Below are positions 27,572 to 38,595 of a stretch of 64,000 nt of DNA, piece after piece (within the stretch, counting starts at the first letter, position 1; every line of letters starts with the position of its first letter). The notes beneath the pieces are model-generated. The model searched no databases. It was not told the DNA's origin and worked only from the letters and a program-made list of their open reading frames with translations. The translations under genes were made by a program, and so were the position numbers. Origin of the DNA: Sistotremastrum niveocremeum HHB9708 (lineage: Eukaryota > Basidiomycota > Agaricomycetes > Sistotremastrales > Sistotremastraceae); contig KV419407.1 of the NCBI GenBank assembly GCA_001630475.1, forward strand, positions 558,001 to 622,000, given 5' to 3'.

Positions 27572-29345
27572 TTAGACGGCAACGAGTCTTGCACGTTTGA
27601 GAGGTTCTTCTTCTAATGGAACGGTTGGAGATGGACTCCTTTGAGAATGAAGTCGTTTGGTCGTGAGGGGATTAGTTGTGACAGTATCCGAAGCGCCTAC
27701 AGCAGCTTTACTTCACATGAGTTCGGAGACAAACTTGCAAATCAATGACCTACTTGTTTTTGTCGGAGCAGCTGGAGGCTGCGGCCTCACCTGGATAGGT
27801 CGGAAGTACGGTTGCGCGAGCCAGTGGGGAAGCACGGGAAGCCCTGTGGCCTCGTCTATTTTGGTGAGAGATTCGATAGATTGACCCTCGGCAGCCTCTT
27901 GGTCTCGCTGAACATTCATATTAGAATATCTGTTCCAGTCGTGGTGATCATAGCATATCACCTTCATTCTGGTCCGCATTTCGAGAGCCACATCCTCAAA
28001 CTCTGTCAGGTCACCCCGAATCTTCCCCAGCCTGTCTCTCAAATCGGTGTGTACGGCCAGACCAGGTCGCATGACCTTGAACATGTGTCCCTTGACGGCG
28101 CTGGTTTGCGTTTTGGTTTTCAAACTCTTGACAATTTCGAGGTATTCCAAAGCAAGCTCGGCATGCTCAGGATTTTTGCCACTGAATAATGCAGGGTTAT
28201 AGAGATTGCCTTCTGCTGACATCACGCCATCACATCCAGTGAACTCAAGACATTTATCGACATCTGAGTGGAATAGGATGTTCCCATTAGCGAAAACGGG
28301 AACTGATACCGCTTGCTTGACAGCACGGATTTTCTCCCAGTCGGCCAATCCCTTTTAGATGAGCTGGTTGAGAAGAGATAGCGGATAGCGATGGATCTCA
28401 CAACTTACTGAAAATTGACCCTTCTGCTCCCTCAATCGGCCATGGCAGGTCAATATTTGGGCACCAGCTCGCTCCATCATCTTAGCATACTCGACGGTTT
28501 TCTCCACAGTCGGAAATACCCTGAATTTGGCCGTTACTGGGATGTCGAGATTGGTATGAAGAGTATTGACTGTAGCAGTCAATGTAGGAGATATTCAAAG
28601 ACATGGCATGAGCTTGCATACTGAGCGAATAGATCTTGTCCCAATCGTCTTGAAGGAAACAGCCATATTGTCCACGACGAGCGACGTCTTGCGGGCATCC
28701 GAAGTTGATGTCAACAGCGTCGCATTGTCCTTGAACCAATTGGGCGGCCTTGAGAAGAATGGCGGGATCATTGGCACAGAACTTCAGGAATAGACATACG
28801 ATCATTAAATGTATTGAACCCCAGCAATATAGCGTCGCACCTGTACGATCAAAGGCCGATCTTCAGGGCCACCTTCCTCTCCGTTCCGCAGATCAAAATT
28901 GCAATCTCGCCGTTTCTTCGCCTCAACAAAAGTCTTCCAGAATGTTTCAAATGTCAGTTTGGGATTTATAGGTTGACTCCATAGCTTGTTACCTTCGCAG
29001 GAATCATAGGAGAGTACACAAGCTGATTTCCTAAGATTATCGGTTGTAGGAATAGTCGAATAAGTCATACCTCTGTTCCGTAACGCCGGGAGAGTATACG
29101 CCATGCCTGTCGACAATGAGATCAGAATGTACATGAAAGAGCTGATGTACCAATTCGCTCTGGTCGACCATGGGGCCAACAATATACTTCGGACTACCAA
29201 GAACTTGCTTGTAGAAATCATATCCTTGTAGTTTTCTCGAAGAGCCAGCCCTAGAAGTCATTGCGGACAGAGAATCGAAAATGAAGAGGGGACGTCGAGT
29301 CAGACGCTGCCAGAAAGGCAGAATGAGCTGCTTCACCTGAGCCAC
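27572..29345 (-). CDS. DUS1: tRNA-dihydrouridine(16/17) synthase, DUS1 type
   Basis: This FMN-dependent enzyme modifies uridines 16 and 17 of tRNA D loops. The core begins [39 protein letters not shown], then [20 protein letters not shown]. The catalytic Cys sits in [65 protein letters not shown] and [15 protein letters not shown] complete the flavin barrel. A basic C-terminal tail ends [13 protein letters not shown]. Two start codons are in frame, 29345 and 29261. The longer form adds a 28-residue Arg/Leu/Phe-rich leader that could target mitochondria; the shorter begins [10 protein letters not shown]. Only 63 bp separate the longer start from the BuGZ start. Confidence 0.92.
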
Positions 29346-29408
29346 CTTACAAATTCTCCAGATCGGATATTCCGAAGTCCGCCTCTCCTCTGCCGACGTC
29401 CAACGACG
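29346..29408. promoter_or_regulatory. Short divergent promoter region, DUS1 / BuGZ
   Basis: 63 bp lie between the upstream DUS1 ATG and the BuGZ ATG, or 147 bp if DUS1 starts at 29261. The tight spacing favours the internal DUS1 start for at least part of the transcripts. Confidence 0.35.
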
Positions 29409-30729
29409 ATGGCGAAGAAACGAAAAAACAAGGCGGTATGCATATTCTTCTTCAGCACAGTTCCGTACTCATTGTTAATCAGGTTCTGCGGCCATGGTGC
29501 TGGTACTGTGAACGAGAGTTTGAAGATGAAAAAGGTTGAGGGGTTTGGACCTCTACTGACGACTCGTACTCATTCTTTTGACAGTTTTAATGCAGCATCA
29601 AAAGGCCAAACACTTCAAATGTAATCAGTGCCCCCGTCGTTTGAATACCGCAGGCGGTCTTGCAGTTCATATCCAGCAAGTCCACAAGCTCGAACCAGAC
29701 CAGTCCGTTCTTCGTCTAACTTCTGTCATCTGTCGTCTGACTTTCTGCCCAGGCTCCCTCGCATAGAAAATGCACTGCCTGGTAGAGATGGCTATGAGGT
29801 CGAAATATTTGGGATGGAGGGAATTCCTGCACCCGATGTTGCCGACTACAAACGTCGGAAAGAGATAGAACTCGGTCTCTCAGCTGGCGCCATCACACAA
29901 CCTCAGTCAAAGCGACCTCGTATTGAGAATAAAGTTCTTACTCAAAACGAACTCAAAATTCAGTTGCAGGCCCACAAAGCGCTGATGGGTGCGGCCGACA
30001 TCGTGCCTCCCTTACCTATGGTTGGCGGAGAAGCTGGTGGGGTCTATAACGCTGAACCAACAGCATATGCTGCACCACCTATGCCTGGTATGCCTCCGTT
30101 TCCCATACCTCCTCTGCTGCCTGGTATGCCTCCTCCTCCGTTCCCACCAGTTCCCGGATTGCCATTTCCTGGGTAAGAACTCCCTCACTTTTCAGAGCCC
30201 TTTTGACATAATAGATTTGCAGTGTCCCTCCTCCAGGATTTCCCCTCCCTCCAGGCGTGATGCCTCCCCCTGGTGCATTACCTCCAGGCATGGCTCCGCC
30301 GCCTTTCCCTCCGGGCGTCCTCCCCCCCGGACTGCCCCCCCAGCCTTTCCTCGGGCTTCCTCCCCCGCCTGTTGGCGCAGGCGTTGGGCCTCCACCTCAG
30401 TTTACCCCAGCGCAGCTAGTCAAACCAGAGGGAGGAGCGTCACTGCCATCCCAGTCAAACGCTGACACCCAACCGACCGCCAAAGTGGAACCTGTCACTT
30501 TCCCCATGTCCACGTATAACAATCCGACATTGAAATCAGGCACTGTCTTGGTCTGGCCCGATGCCAACCAGAGACCTGTAAGTTCTTTCCGATATTACTA
30601 AGTGTACGAGTCTCATTGAATATACAGGAAGAGAAACGAGCATCTTTGCCTGAATATGCTGAAAGTGATCACGGACCTCAGGATGGCCCGAGGGGCACAA
30701 AGCGTGCTCGAGCAGAAGATTACTTGTAA
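29409..30729 (+). CDS. BuGZ/ZNF207 homologue (zinc-finger, GLEBS motif)
   Basis: BuGZ binds Bub3, stabilises it, and helps kinetochore-microtubule attachment and spindle assembly. Two tandem C2H2 fingers open the protein: [20 protein letters not shown] then [20 protein letters not shown] and [11 protein letters not shown], almost collinear with animal ZNF207. [20 protein letters not shown] follows, as in ZNF207. The middle is a long Pro/Gly/Met-rich low-complexity region (about 30070-30400), the kind known to phase-separate in animal BuGZ. Near the C terminus, [16 protein letters not shown] then [10 protein letters not shown] fits a GLEBS motif, with the paired acidic residues that contact Bub3. 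The tail ends [11 protein letters not shown]. The partner assignment is by family. Confidence 0.88.
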
Positions 30730-30937
30730 CTTGCTGTTGTTTCTGATACTTTGTAATATTGGGATTTGCTATATAAATACTGAGATGATTGGACTCGAGA
30801 TGTAGGGGTTTAGACGTCTCTCATTAAACTTCTCGTTATTACGATGTGAGGACGTAAGCGAACGGAGTCGAAATTTGGGACCTGTTTGAAGCGCTCGTTC
30901 AGTGGTCCGCTAGTACTGTGCAAGCTGCTCGAAAGCC

Positions 30938-32978
30938 ATGGCTGTAGCTGTTTCCCGTCCTCTGCGTGGCACTCGGATCGATTCTTTCTATCCAACTGTT
31001 CCCAATCCGTCCCTCTCTGCTATTGACAGTGCGTTCCAGATACAAGAATACGTCGCACTGCTTGTCCGTGCCAACCCCCATGATGTCGAACGTATCGTAT
31101 CTATACCAAAAGGCACTCGTCAGGGAGATGACGCGAAAGGGAAAAGGAAAGCCCAAGATGAAGACAAAGATGAGACTGTAGACGAGAATTGTTGGATATA
31201 CGAGCAATTACGGTAAGTTGAACAACAAGTCAGAGCGAGAGGGAAGTCTTAACCTCACTCAGGCGACTCGCTGCAGACCTTAATACGCCCCTTATCACCA
31301 CGCTACAGGCAGAATGCACTCGTGCCACATGCCCTGAAATGAAGGCTGGAGAGTGGCTGTATCTCTGCGTCGCACATGGTAATGGAAGTACACTCGAGGT
31401 ATGGAGACCTTACGTGATGTTTTGTCTTTCAACTGATTTGAATATAGTCATGTTGTGCTATCGACTATATCCTACATACCCTTGACAGCGCAACTACACT
31501 GCTGAATTCAACCAAAGCTTTCCCGTCGAGGTGTGTATAAGCCCGTCAACCGTCCTCGTGAACCTGAACATGGACGTATATGCTGCAGATTATCTATGCC
31601 AGAAACGTCACGTCGCCACTTTGTATCTTTGGCACGTCGATTGGGCCGTATATTTGCACATGCCTACTTCTCCCATCGAGAGGCGTTTGAGCAAGCCGAA
31701 GCCGAATCCTCACTCTACACTCGCTATCTTGCACTCACTTCAAAATTTGATCTGGTGTCCCCAGATTTCCTCAATATACCAGTGCCTGGAGGAGCGGCGC
31801 CGACTAGCACTGGATTGGCACCTGCTGCCACCGCGAGAGATGGAGATTCCCCCCGAATGGGCGGTCGCGCTAGGACAGGGACGATGGTCTTTGCCGATGG
31901 CCTGATTCTTCCTGGAAATGAAGATGGCGAAGCAATGCGACGATACTCTCCTCCTGTCGAAAATCCTTCGGCGGCAGAAAATCCATTTGCGGACAGCCAA
32001 GCAGCCGTAGAGCCAGAGGAACAGTCCGATATAGCCACAGATCCCCATCATATTACAGAGAGCAAGGCAGAGGACACGGTGGAGGACACAATCGCTCAAG
32101 AAGTTGATGAACTAGAACGTAACTCGGAGGACATTACTGCCAGCTCGCCTGACGCTCCCAGCTCGAGTTCACCCACTGAAACCTGGGTCACTGGTGATGA
32201 CGGTCTTGCTGAGGAGACTACTCTTGATTCAGAGACCACTTCGGAGATCAGCACCAGTTCACCATCTTCCGAGAGCTCGCATATACCACCTCATGTTCAT
32301 GCCACGATTTCCATCCCTCCCGCTGAAGAAGAAAACTCGGGAGATCCTGATGATCTTTCAGATGTTTCTTCCGAGTTGGATGAATCGGTCTCTGATGTTT
32401 CTGAACTTTCAAAGGAGGAGGTTGCGGATTTGCAAATCGACGAGATGAAGGAGAAATCTGATATTCCGCCCGAACCCCCCGCCGAGGAGGTCCTTGAGAC
32501 AGCTAAAGCTGAAGATCGGCCATCTTCTGTCCCCAGTATCCCTTCTGATCCCTCGGCGCCCGTCGAGGAGTCGAGCATCCCTCCAGAGACCACCTCGGCA
32601 GCACTCAAAGACAAGGTTGACGAGGAAAAGGGATTATTGCCCCCCGCCTCCCAGCCAGAGGTCGCACTTCCTAGCACAGAACCCACAACCGAGACTGCAT
32701 CCGCCGCTGACTCTGAGCATAGTACCAAAACCGTCGAAAGTGGCGAATCTCCTGAAGCGCATGAACTGGTCCCACTACCGACCGAACCTGAGCTGGAGAG
32801 TCTCACGGTCCCATCGATCAAACAACAAGACTTTGCGCAGACTGTTGCAATAGTCACGGAATCTGGTGAGCATTCAACTGCGCAACAGGCGGAAGATGAG
32901 CCCCTGTCTCCCACGTCAGACGCAGATTGCACGAGAGAAGAGGACCTGGAGGACGTGGAGAATATCATTGGTCACTAG
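30938..32978 (+). CDS. MOB4/phocein-like Mob-family protein with a long acidic tail
   Basis: Mob proteins are kinase or phosphatase adaptors; MOB4/phocein belongs to the STRIPAK complex. The N terminus reads MAVAVSRPLRGTRIDSFYPT. The Mob fold follows, with zinc ligands in ECTRATCPEMKAGEWLYLC (two Cys) and IFAHAYFSHREAFEQ (two His). CCAIDYILHTLDSATTLLNS and FPSRLSMPETSRRHF are classic Mob segments. The fold ends near LTSKFDLVSPDFLNIPVP (about 31785). After it an uninterrupted reading frame continues for nearly 400 codons, rich in Glu, Ser, Pro, Asp and Thr. Animal and yeast Mob proteins usually stop shortly after the fold (about 210-230 residues). The stop lies inside a perfect 17-bp tandem duplication (32962-32995). 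Confidence 0.88.
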
Positions 32979-32995
32979 ATATCATTGGTCACTAG
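32962..32995. repeat. 17-bp perfect tandem duplication across a stop codon
   Basis: The unit ATATCATTGGTCACTAG occurs twice head to tail (32962-32978 and 32979-32995). The first copy encodes the last codons and stop of the MOB4-like gene; the second copy lies just 3' of it and would supply the same stop in another frame. Confidence 0.9.
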
Positions 32996-33062
32996 ACAGT
33001 TCTACTTATTATTTGATGTATATGCTGCCTTTGATTATAAGATATTCCATAACAATCTTGCA

Positions 33063-34100
33063 CTAAGGGGTATGCATGCCTGCTGCCTTCAGCAAGTCTT
33101 CCACTTCGACATCTGATGATCATGAGTTTAACATGAGACGGATTCAGGGGCAGCTTACGATCTTGAGTATGAACCATACGATGTGCAAAACTGCATGTTA
33201 GACCTACATATAAACGCATTCAGCATTATACCGATACAATGCATTGCTTGTCATACCAGGTCCCAGCACAAAATCTCCGCCCAGCTGTGAAAAGTTCCCT
33301 TGTTTCCCTATATGCGATGGATGCTGAAGACCCCCCTGCCAAGCAGTGAGGAAATCTTTCAAAGTTTGCGATATGGCCCAAGCTCACCCAGATGCTCCTG
33401 AGGGCATTGCCCAGCATATTTGCAGGAACGTAGCTCTTGGGCTTTTCGTCCGCAGGCGTACCTTTCAATGTCTCCACCGTCATTCCGAGCGCACGATAAA
33501 GAGTTCTTGAGTTATCGGCGTAAATGGAATGATCGCATGATGTGGTTTCTTTCAGCACAAGGAATGATTTCAGTGAATGACAGTATCGAGTGAGATCTTA
33601 CTCTTGTAATTTTCTATCAAGTGCCATTCACCACAACCACTACAGGACACTCAGTCAGCGGCGAGTGCATGTACAACCTTGTAGGGAGGAAACCACACAT
33701 AACCACAATTTTGACATTCGCAGATCGTAAGTCATCCTCAGAGACCTGACCTAGGGCTTTGACGTATTCCTGAGAGAGGACGTTCGTAAGATTCAGGCGT
33801 TGTAGACGGAACCGCGCACTTGGCAGATCTTAGGTATCCTGGTCAGCGCGAACCGGATAACGATGACGAGCAACGTACTCCACAGAAGAAATGCCCTAAG
33901 GTAGAGTGAGCCAGGCTATATCTGATACTGCAAGTGTTCTGAGACGTACTAATGAACACCACAATCGTTCTCTTGTCGGCAAACACGCTCCCGAACTCAA
34001 CCTGCTTCCCCGTTTCATCCCAGATCTTTAGTTGAGATGCACGTCCGAGAGCCTCCGCGTCAGGGACTGTTTGCGAGATTGTTTCTTTGTCTGTGGTCAT
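33063..34100 (-). CDS. PRXL2/AhpC-TSA antioxidant-family protein (thioredoxin fold)
   Basis: This family (FAM213/PRXL2, Pfam AhpC-TSA_2) has a thioredoxin fold with a CxxC active site and is thought to be redox-active. The start at 34100 gives MTTDKETISQTVPDAEALGR, then WDETGKQVEFGSVFADKRTI. Splicing restores VVFIRHFFCG, then ICQ from a predicted 9-nt exon (33821-33829), then EYVKALGQVSEDDLRSANVK, so the active site reads CGIC. IGCGEWHLIENYK, YADNSRTLYRALGMT and GNFSQLGGDFVLGPG follow, all family blocks. The C terminus HTQDHVEVEDLLKAAGM is the usual ending. The protein is about 240-250 residues. Its physiological role in fungi is not established. Confidence 0.82.
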
Positions 34101-34533
34101 ATCTAGAGCGCTTGGAGTGGAGGTCTTAGGCCAACGACTGCGTGTGGTCGTCTAAGGGGAGAAACAACGGGATCAAATGATGTAATGTCTATAAACAACG
34201 GTCGTAAATATGCTACAGATGGGACATTATGAGTTGGGACATGAGATGCGATTTGACCTTTGAAATTGGAGGGGCCCCTCAGAACGAACACGACTGAAAG
34301 GGGAAAATTCGAATAAGAAAAGAGAAAGGAACTTCAGCCGGGCGGCCAGCTGTTGCGCGTTAGTGTCCTCGCGGAGGACTCTTGAGAACCAGTGCGATAG
34401 ATCGATCGTGGTACGTGACGAGAAATCGAAGTCGATATGGACCTGCATAGCGAATTACCTGATAAAAAGGGAAAAATCAAACGCTGGCTTGGTATTAGCC
34501 ATGAACCCGATTATAGTACAGGGAAGCCAACTA
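34101..34533. other. Intergenic region, PRXL2 5' flank / Gα 3' flank
   Basis: These 433 bp should hold the promoter of the PRXL2-like gene and the 3' untranslated region of the Gα gene. Both genes are on the minus strand. I see no gene, repeat or clear motif. Confidence 0.5.
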
Positions 34534-36617
34534 CTAGATGAGACGACTGTCTTTCAGATTTTCTTTCAAAATAATATCTCGAACTGTGACGAATGTTAGA
34601 TAGATTCTTGTTAAGAAAGATAACAAATACCATTCGTGATGACTTCGGATGTTTTCCGAGTGTCGGTGACACAAGTTAAATGTACTGACAGATGATCAGC
34701 AGCCGAAAGGCGCACGAGCTGAAATACTTACTGTATGCTTCTCGATCTTGATTGGGCGAGAATGACTGATGGAGAGCTGCGAATTTGTTCCGGAAGTCTA
34801 GTGCGAGGTGGTGAGCAGGCAATTCATAGAAGATAGCTTAACGTTCACATCGTGAAACCGAGTCGTAATCGTTCGGTCTGTCACCGTACGAGGTCATGTG
34901 CTGGTTCAACATCACACCGTTATCCAACTTCATCTGAAGAAGATCGCATTTATTCAGGAACAGGACGAGGTGAACCTTTTGCAGCAACTTGTTCGAAACA
35001 ATGTTACGCCATAGTAATAAGGAATCTTCAAGTCTGTTGACATTGGGATCCTACAGGTCGACATTAGAGTGGGTTGCCGTAAAGGACACAAAGGACAAAC
35101 GAACTTCACTTAGTACTTGATCAAATGCCGAGATGGGGGCGAGGAATATAATAGCGTTGACTGCCAGATCTCACAATCAACCAAATACTTTGACATAAAG
35201 CAGGAACCTGACCATCTTCAAAGTACGGTGCCCATGCCTGACGCTGGTTACGTGCACTGTCCTGCTTTCAGTAACGAGCCAATGCTATCCGAGAAGGAAC
35301 GCATACCCTCCAACATCGTATATCTTCCAATCAACGCCCTTCTCCGTCCCTACGTACATGAGTGGGAGCTTAAAATTCATAGCTCATCTTACAGTACCTT
35401 TGTCCAGAGAAAAGGAGTGTTCGACAACACCAACAGTCTTTAAGCGAGCTTTCAGAACATCATCTGTGATTGAGAGGATCAGCTTCATCCTTCGATTAAG
35501 AAAGGTCCTCCTCACCATCACTTGGAACATAGTTCAGATCCGTGATGCGCGTGATTTCGTTCAGATAACTGGGAAAAGACCGTTCAGGACAACGGTATCG
35601 TTAGAAAGAATGGGACCAACAATCCACTACTCTCCTCTAGACGAATCCGTCGCTGTTGAAGGATGTCTTTGATGAGAGGACTGTTCCATAATGTGTTCAT
35701 ATCGTCTGCACAAGCATGCAGAACATGGATGGGATCGTTGGGATCATTGCGCGGAAGGATGTTTCCTTCGCCAGTGGGTCGTTTGCCCTTGAATTTTGCA
35801 AAAGCCTGCTTCCAGTTCACACCGGTCCGCACGCTGATCTCTCCTGAACCTCGCTGACCAAACTCGGGCGATCCTTGACGGGGAGGCAGCATGATTCGAG
35901 TGTCATTCTCCTCAGAACATGCGAGTTGTTGGATGAGCTGTTCTTCGATGGCGATGATGGGGGATAGGCGCAATTTCAGAGTAGCAAGCTCTGGGAGACG
36001 TTGACGAGTCGCGGGTAACAACGCTGTCGGTGAACGAGGACCGCCATATGGGCTTTCCTCATCTGATTCATCGAGGGTGATGGCGTCCAGAATCCTAAGA
36101 AATAAATCAGGATTGATGTTGATCACGAGACATGCAAGGGCTCACCGTCGTACTGATCTGACGAGATTGAGATAGATAACTGCGCGCCATGCGGATCGCT
36201 CGGCCTGGAACTAGACGATGGGAGCAGATGAGTCATTGGACGAGCCTGGAGACACGGGAGCATACTTGAGAATGAGCATGGATGATTTGGAATTCTGTTG
36301 GCGAAGCGCGATACGACGAGATGCAGTCAGGAACACGAAAAGGCAAAATGCAGAGCGGACTCACGCTTCAGAGTTGTCGATTTGCCACTTTCGGATTGCC
36401 CGAGGAGCAGGATTTTGACCTCTTTGCGCTTCTTCTGGGCAGCACGTTCTGCCTTGAGCATATCGTCAATGTCATCGTTGACTTTCTTGGCTTCTGCTTC
36501 GCGCCTGAGACGTTGTTCCCGCTCAGCAGGAGTCTCGTTCGGGGGCGGGAGCAGGGCAAAGGCGAGTGGGTCAGAGATAGAACGGCGTCTGGAGACGGTG
36601 GGGGGTCTGGGAGACAT
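34534..36617 (-). CDS. Divergent G-protein alpha subunit with enlarged helical domain
   Basis: The protein begins with a Pro/Ser-rich segment (MSPRPPTVSRRRSISDPLAF) and lacks the MG-x3-S myristoylation start of classical Gα subunits. The coiled N-terminal helix leads to VKILLLGQSESGKSTTLKQF (G1). The helical domain contains an insert of roughly 100 residues that includes DESDEESPYGGPRSPTALL. G2 is DDILKARLKTVGVVEHSF, with the switch-I Arg and Thr kept. G3 reads YDVGGARNQRQAWAPYFED after splicing, where most Gα proteins have DVGGQ. G4 is VHLVLFLNKCDLL, and G5 HLTCVTDTRKTSEVI. The end is ILKENLKDSRLI, without the C-terminal Cys that Gi-type proteins palmitoylate or ADP-ribosylate. Expanded divergent Gα families are known in agaricomycetes; this is probably one of them. 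Confidence 0.9.
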
Positions 36618-37100
36618 GGTATGGCGGTGGTCAAGTGAGGTAGCTGGGGGCCAGAGATGATTATAGAAGAGAAGAGAAAATGAAAGCGGCCATCAAAGCG
36701 AAGCACGCAGAGAACGCGAAGCTTCCAAGCGTTCACATATAATCGTGCAGGGTCGCTTCATGCCACACTCTAATTACATATTCATTTCAATCCCAGCACT
36801 GTCCATAGAATTCGCTCATCGCTAGGCAACACGCTTAGCTTGCTACAACTATAGCCAAAAGAAAGTAAAAAAGATATATACGTAATGACTAGAAAGTTCT
36901 TCCAAGCCAACCACTAAAGAGCGAATAGCGAACGAGGCGGTAAAAGAGTGTGTATCGATGAAAAGAGCGTAGCATGATTGGTGGATGTCTTGCATAAAAT
37001 CCTCGTGTCTCCCATTCAACAGCTTGAAATGCCTAAAACTACAGCTTGCACCGAAGCAGGGTCTTGTCAAAAATCCATCAGCAACAACTAGGCGGGGTCA
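36618..37100. other. Intergenic region, Gα 5' flank / tetraspanin 3' flank
   Basis: These 483 bp hold the upstream region of the Gα gene and the downstream region of the tetraspanin gene, both on the minus strand. I see no coding potential or repeat. Confidence 0.5.
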
Positions 37101-38595
37101 TTAGAAGCGCTTTCCATGACCATAGTCATCTGGCGTAGGGATCTGGCCGCCGGACAATGATCCATAGCCACCGTGGCCACCTGGCGAGCGCTCGCCACTG
37201 ACATAGGGCATCGTCGGCATCGCGTCGAGATTGAGATTGCTTCGACTGCGATTGAGAACTTCTGCGGCGACATCTGCCCCGTATTGTTCCGCCAATTGAC
37301 TACAAGTAGATCAGTAACGATATCTACACGTCAATGAAGGAAAAAAGAACATACTTTGCGTAGTTATCCATGATAACAGCCATACTTCCCATGCTAAGGC
37401 GATAAGCCTTGGGCATCATGCCCTTACCGAAACGGTATGTAACGTGGTTCGAGCACAACAAAGCTGCGAACATCGTCGCAAGATGAACGGGGACTAAACC
37501 AAAGGCTGCGATGTACCACCACTGAAGGACCACTTTCTCAAACTTGAGATAGACGCCCTTGCAACCAGGCAACAAGCTACGTGAATAGCAAGTCTGACTG
37601 ATGGTGGCCTCCACGAAAGGACTGAAGTAGCCACAGCACGACAATTGGTTCTGGACTCGTAGTCGTCCACTGACTCCGAGTTCCTGAGACCATTGGGCAT
37701 TGATTTTGCCTTCAAGATTGAACGTTTTCCGTTTGTACGTCATGTATCCAGGTGTAACGAGGAATGCGAAGGTGATCCAGAGGGAAAGGGTGTAAACAGC
37801 CAGAAAAGAACGATTGTTCAGCAATATGCCGGACCAGCCGATCAATGAGGTGACGACGCCTACTGCAGCCGCAAGGGTGGACACTGTCATGAAAATTGAG
37901 AGGCAGGGCCTTACTCGGTCGCGGAAGAGGACATACGAATTAACTCTGGCCGATTGCCAACACGTACGACGTCGGCATGATCCCAGATGTTGAACCAAGT
38001 CAAGAGACAGAAGACGAGTGCGACAAGAGAATATATTGAGAGCTATAAATAGTCAGTTTCCCGACGCGACGACAAGAGCGAAAAGAGGACGTACCAATAA
38101 ATTGGCAATGAAAAGGATCCATTTGAATCTGTTCCATCTCAAGCGTGACTTGCCGCGCTTGCCTGGACGGCCACTGTCGTAGTCGTCGTCGTCGAGACCT
38201 GGCATGCGAGATTCGCCGGTTCTGAAGGCCTCGCGCCCACCACCTTGTTTTGGAACAACTTCAGAGTCTCCTTTTTCTCCCTTTCTTCGTTTGTAGGCAC
38301 CCGAGGGACTTGTAAATTTTGTGGGAAGGTAGTTGACTATTAATGAGGTGGGGGCGCCATATTCTTTTTGTGAGCTGGAGAGGGAGTTCAGGGATGGGGA
38401 GCGATTTTGGCTGCGAAAAGGGGCATTGGGTGGATTAAGAGGCGGGTCTGTGTATGCCATAGGGGCGGCGTCGGAAAGCATATGTCGTGTGGAAGATGCG
38501 TAGTTGGAGTGTGCGATGCTGTTGGTGTTTGAGTTCGAGGATGATGTACGGCGATGAGGGCGGTTGTCAGGACTGGATGCAAGAGACGGGGTCAA
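37101..38595 (-). CDS. Tetraspanin-like membrane protein
   Basis: Tetraspanins organise membrane microdomains; fungal members such as Pls1 and Tsp2 act in appressorium function and polarised growth. The start at 38595 opens a long Ser/Asn-rich cytoplasmic N terminus (about 165 residues) with basic patches and DDDDYDSGRPGKRGKSRLRW. Four membrane segments follow: WILFIANLLLSIYSLVALVF, LSTLAAAVGVVTSLIGWSGI, LAVYTLSLWITFAFLVTP and YIAAFGLVPVHLATMFAALL. The large loop between the third and fourth holds LSCCGYFSPFVEATISQTCY then SRSLLPGCKG, the CCG and paired-Cys pattern that defines tetraspanins. The cytosolic tail is Gly/Ser-rich and ends PDDYGHGKRF. The long N-terminal extension matches the basidiomycete Tsp2-like group better than Pls1. 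Confidence 0.85.

Noticed and set aside
32297-32968. Long Ser/Gly-rich open frame on the minus strand
   Set aside because: It lies exactly antisense to the MOB4-like acidic tail. The base composition of that tail keeps the opposite strand open, and the product is pure low complexity with no splice or family support.
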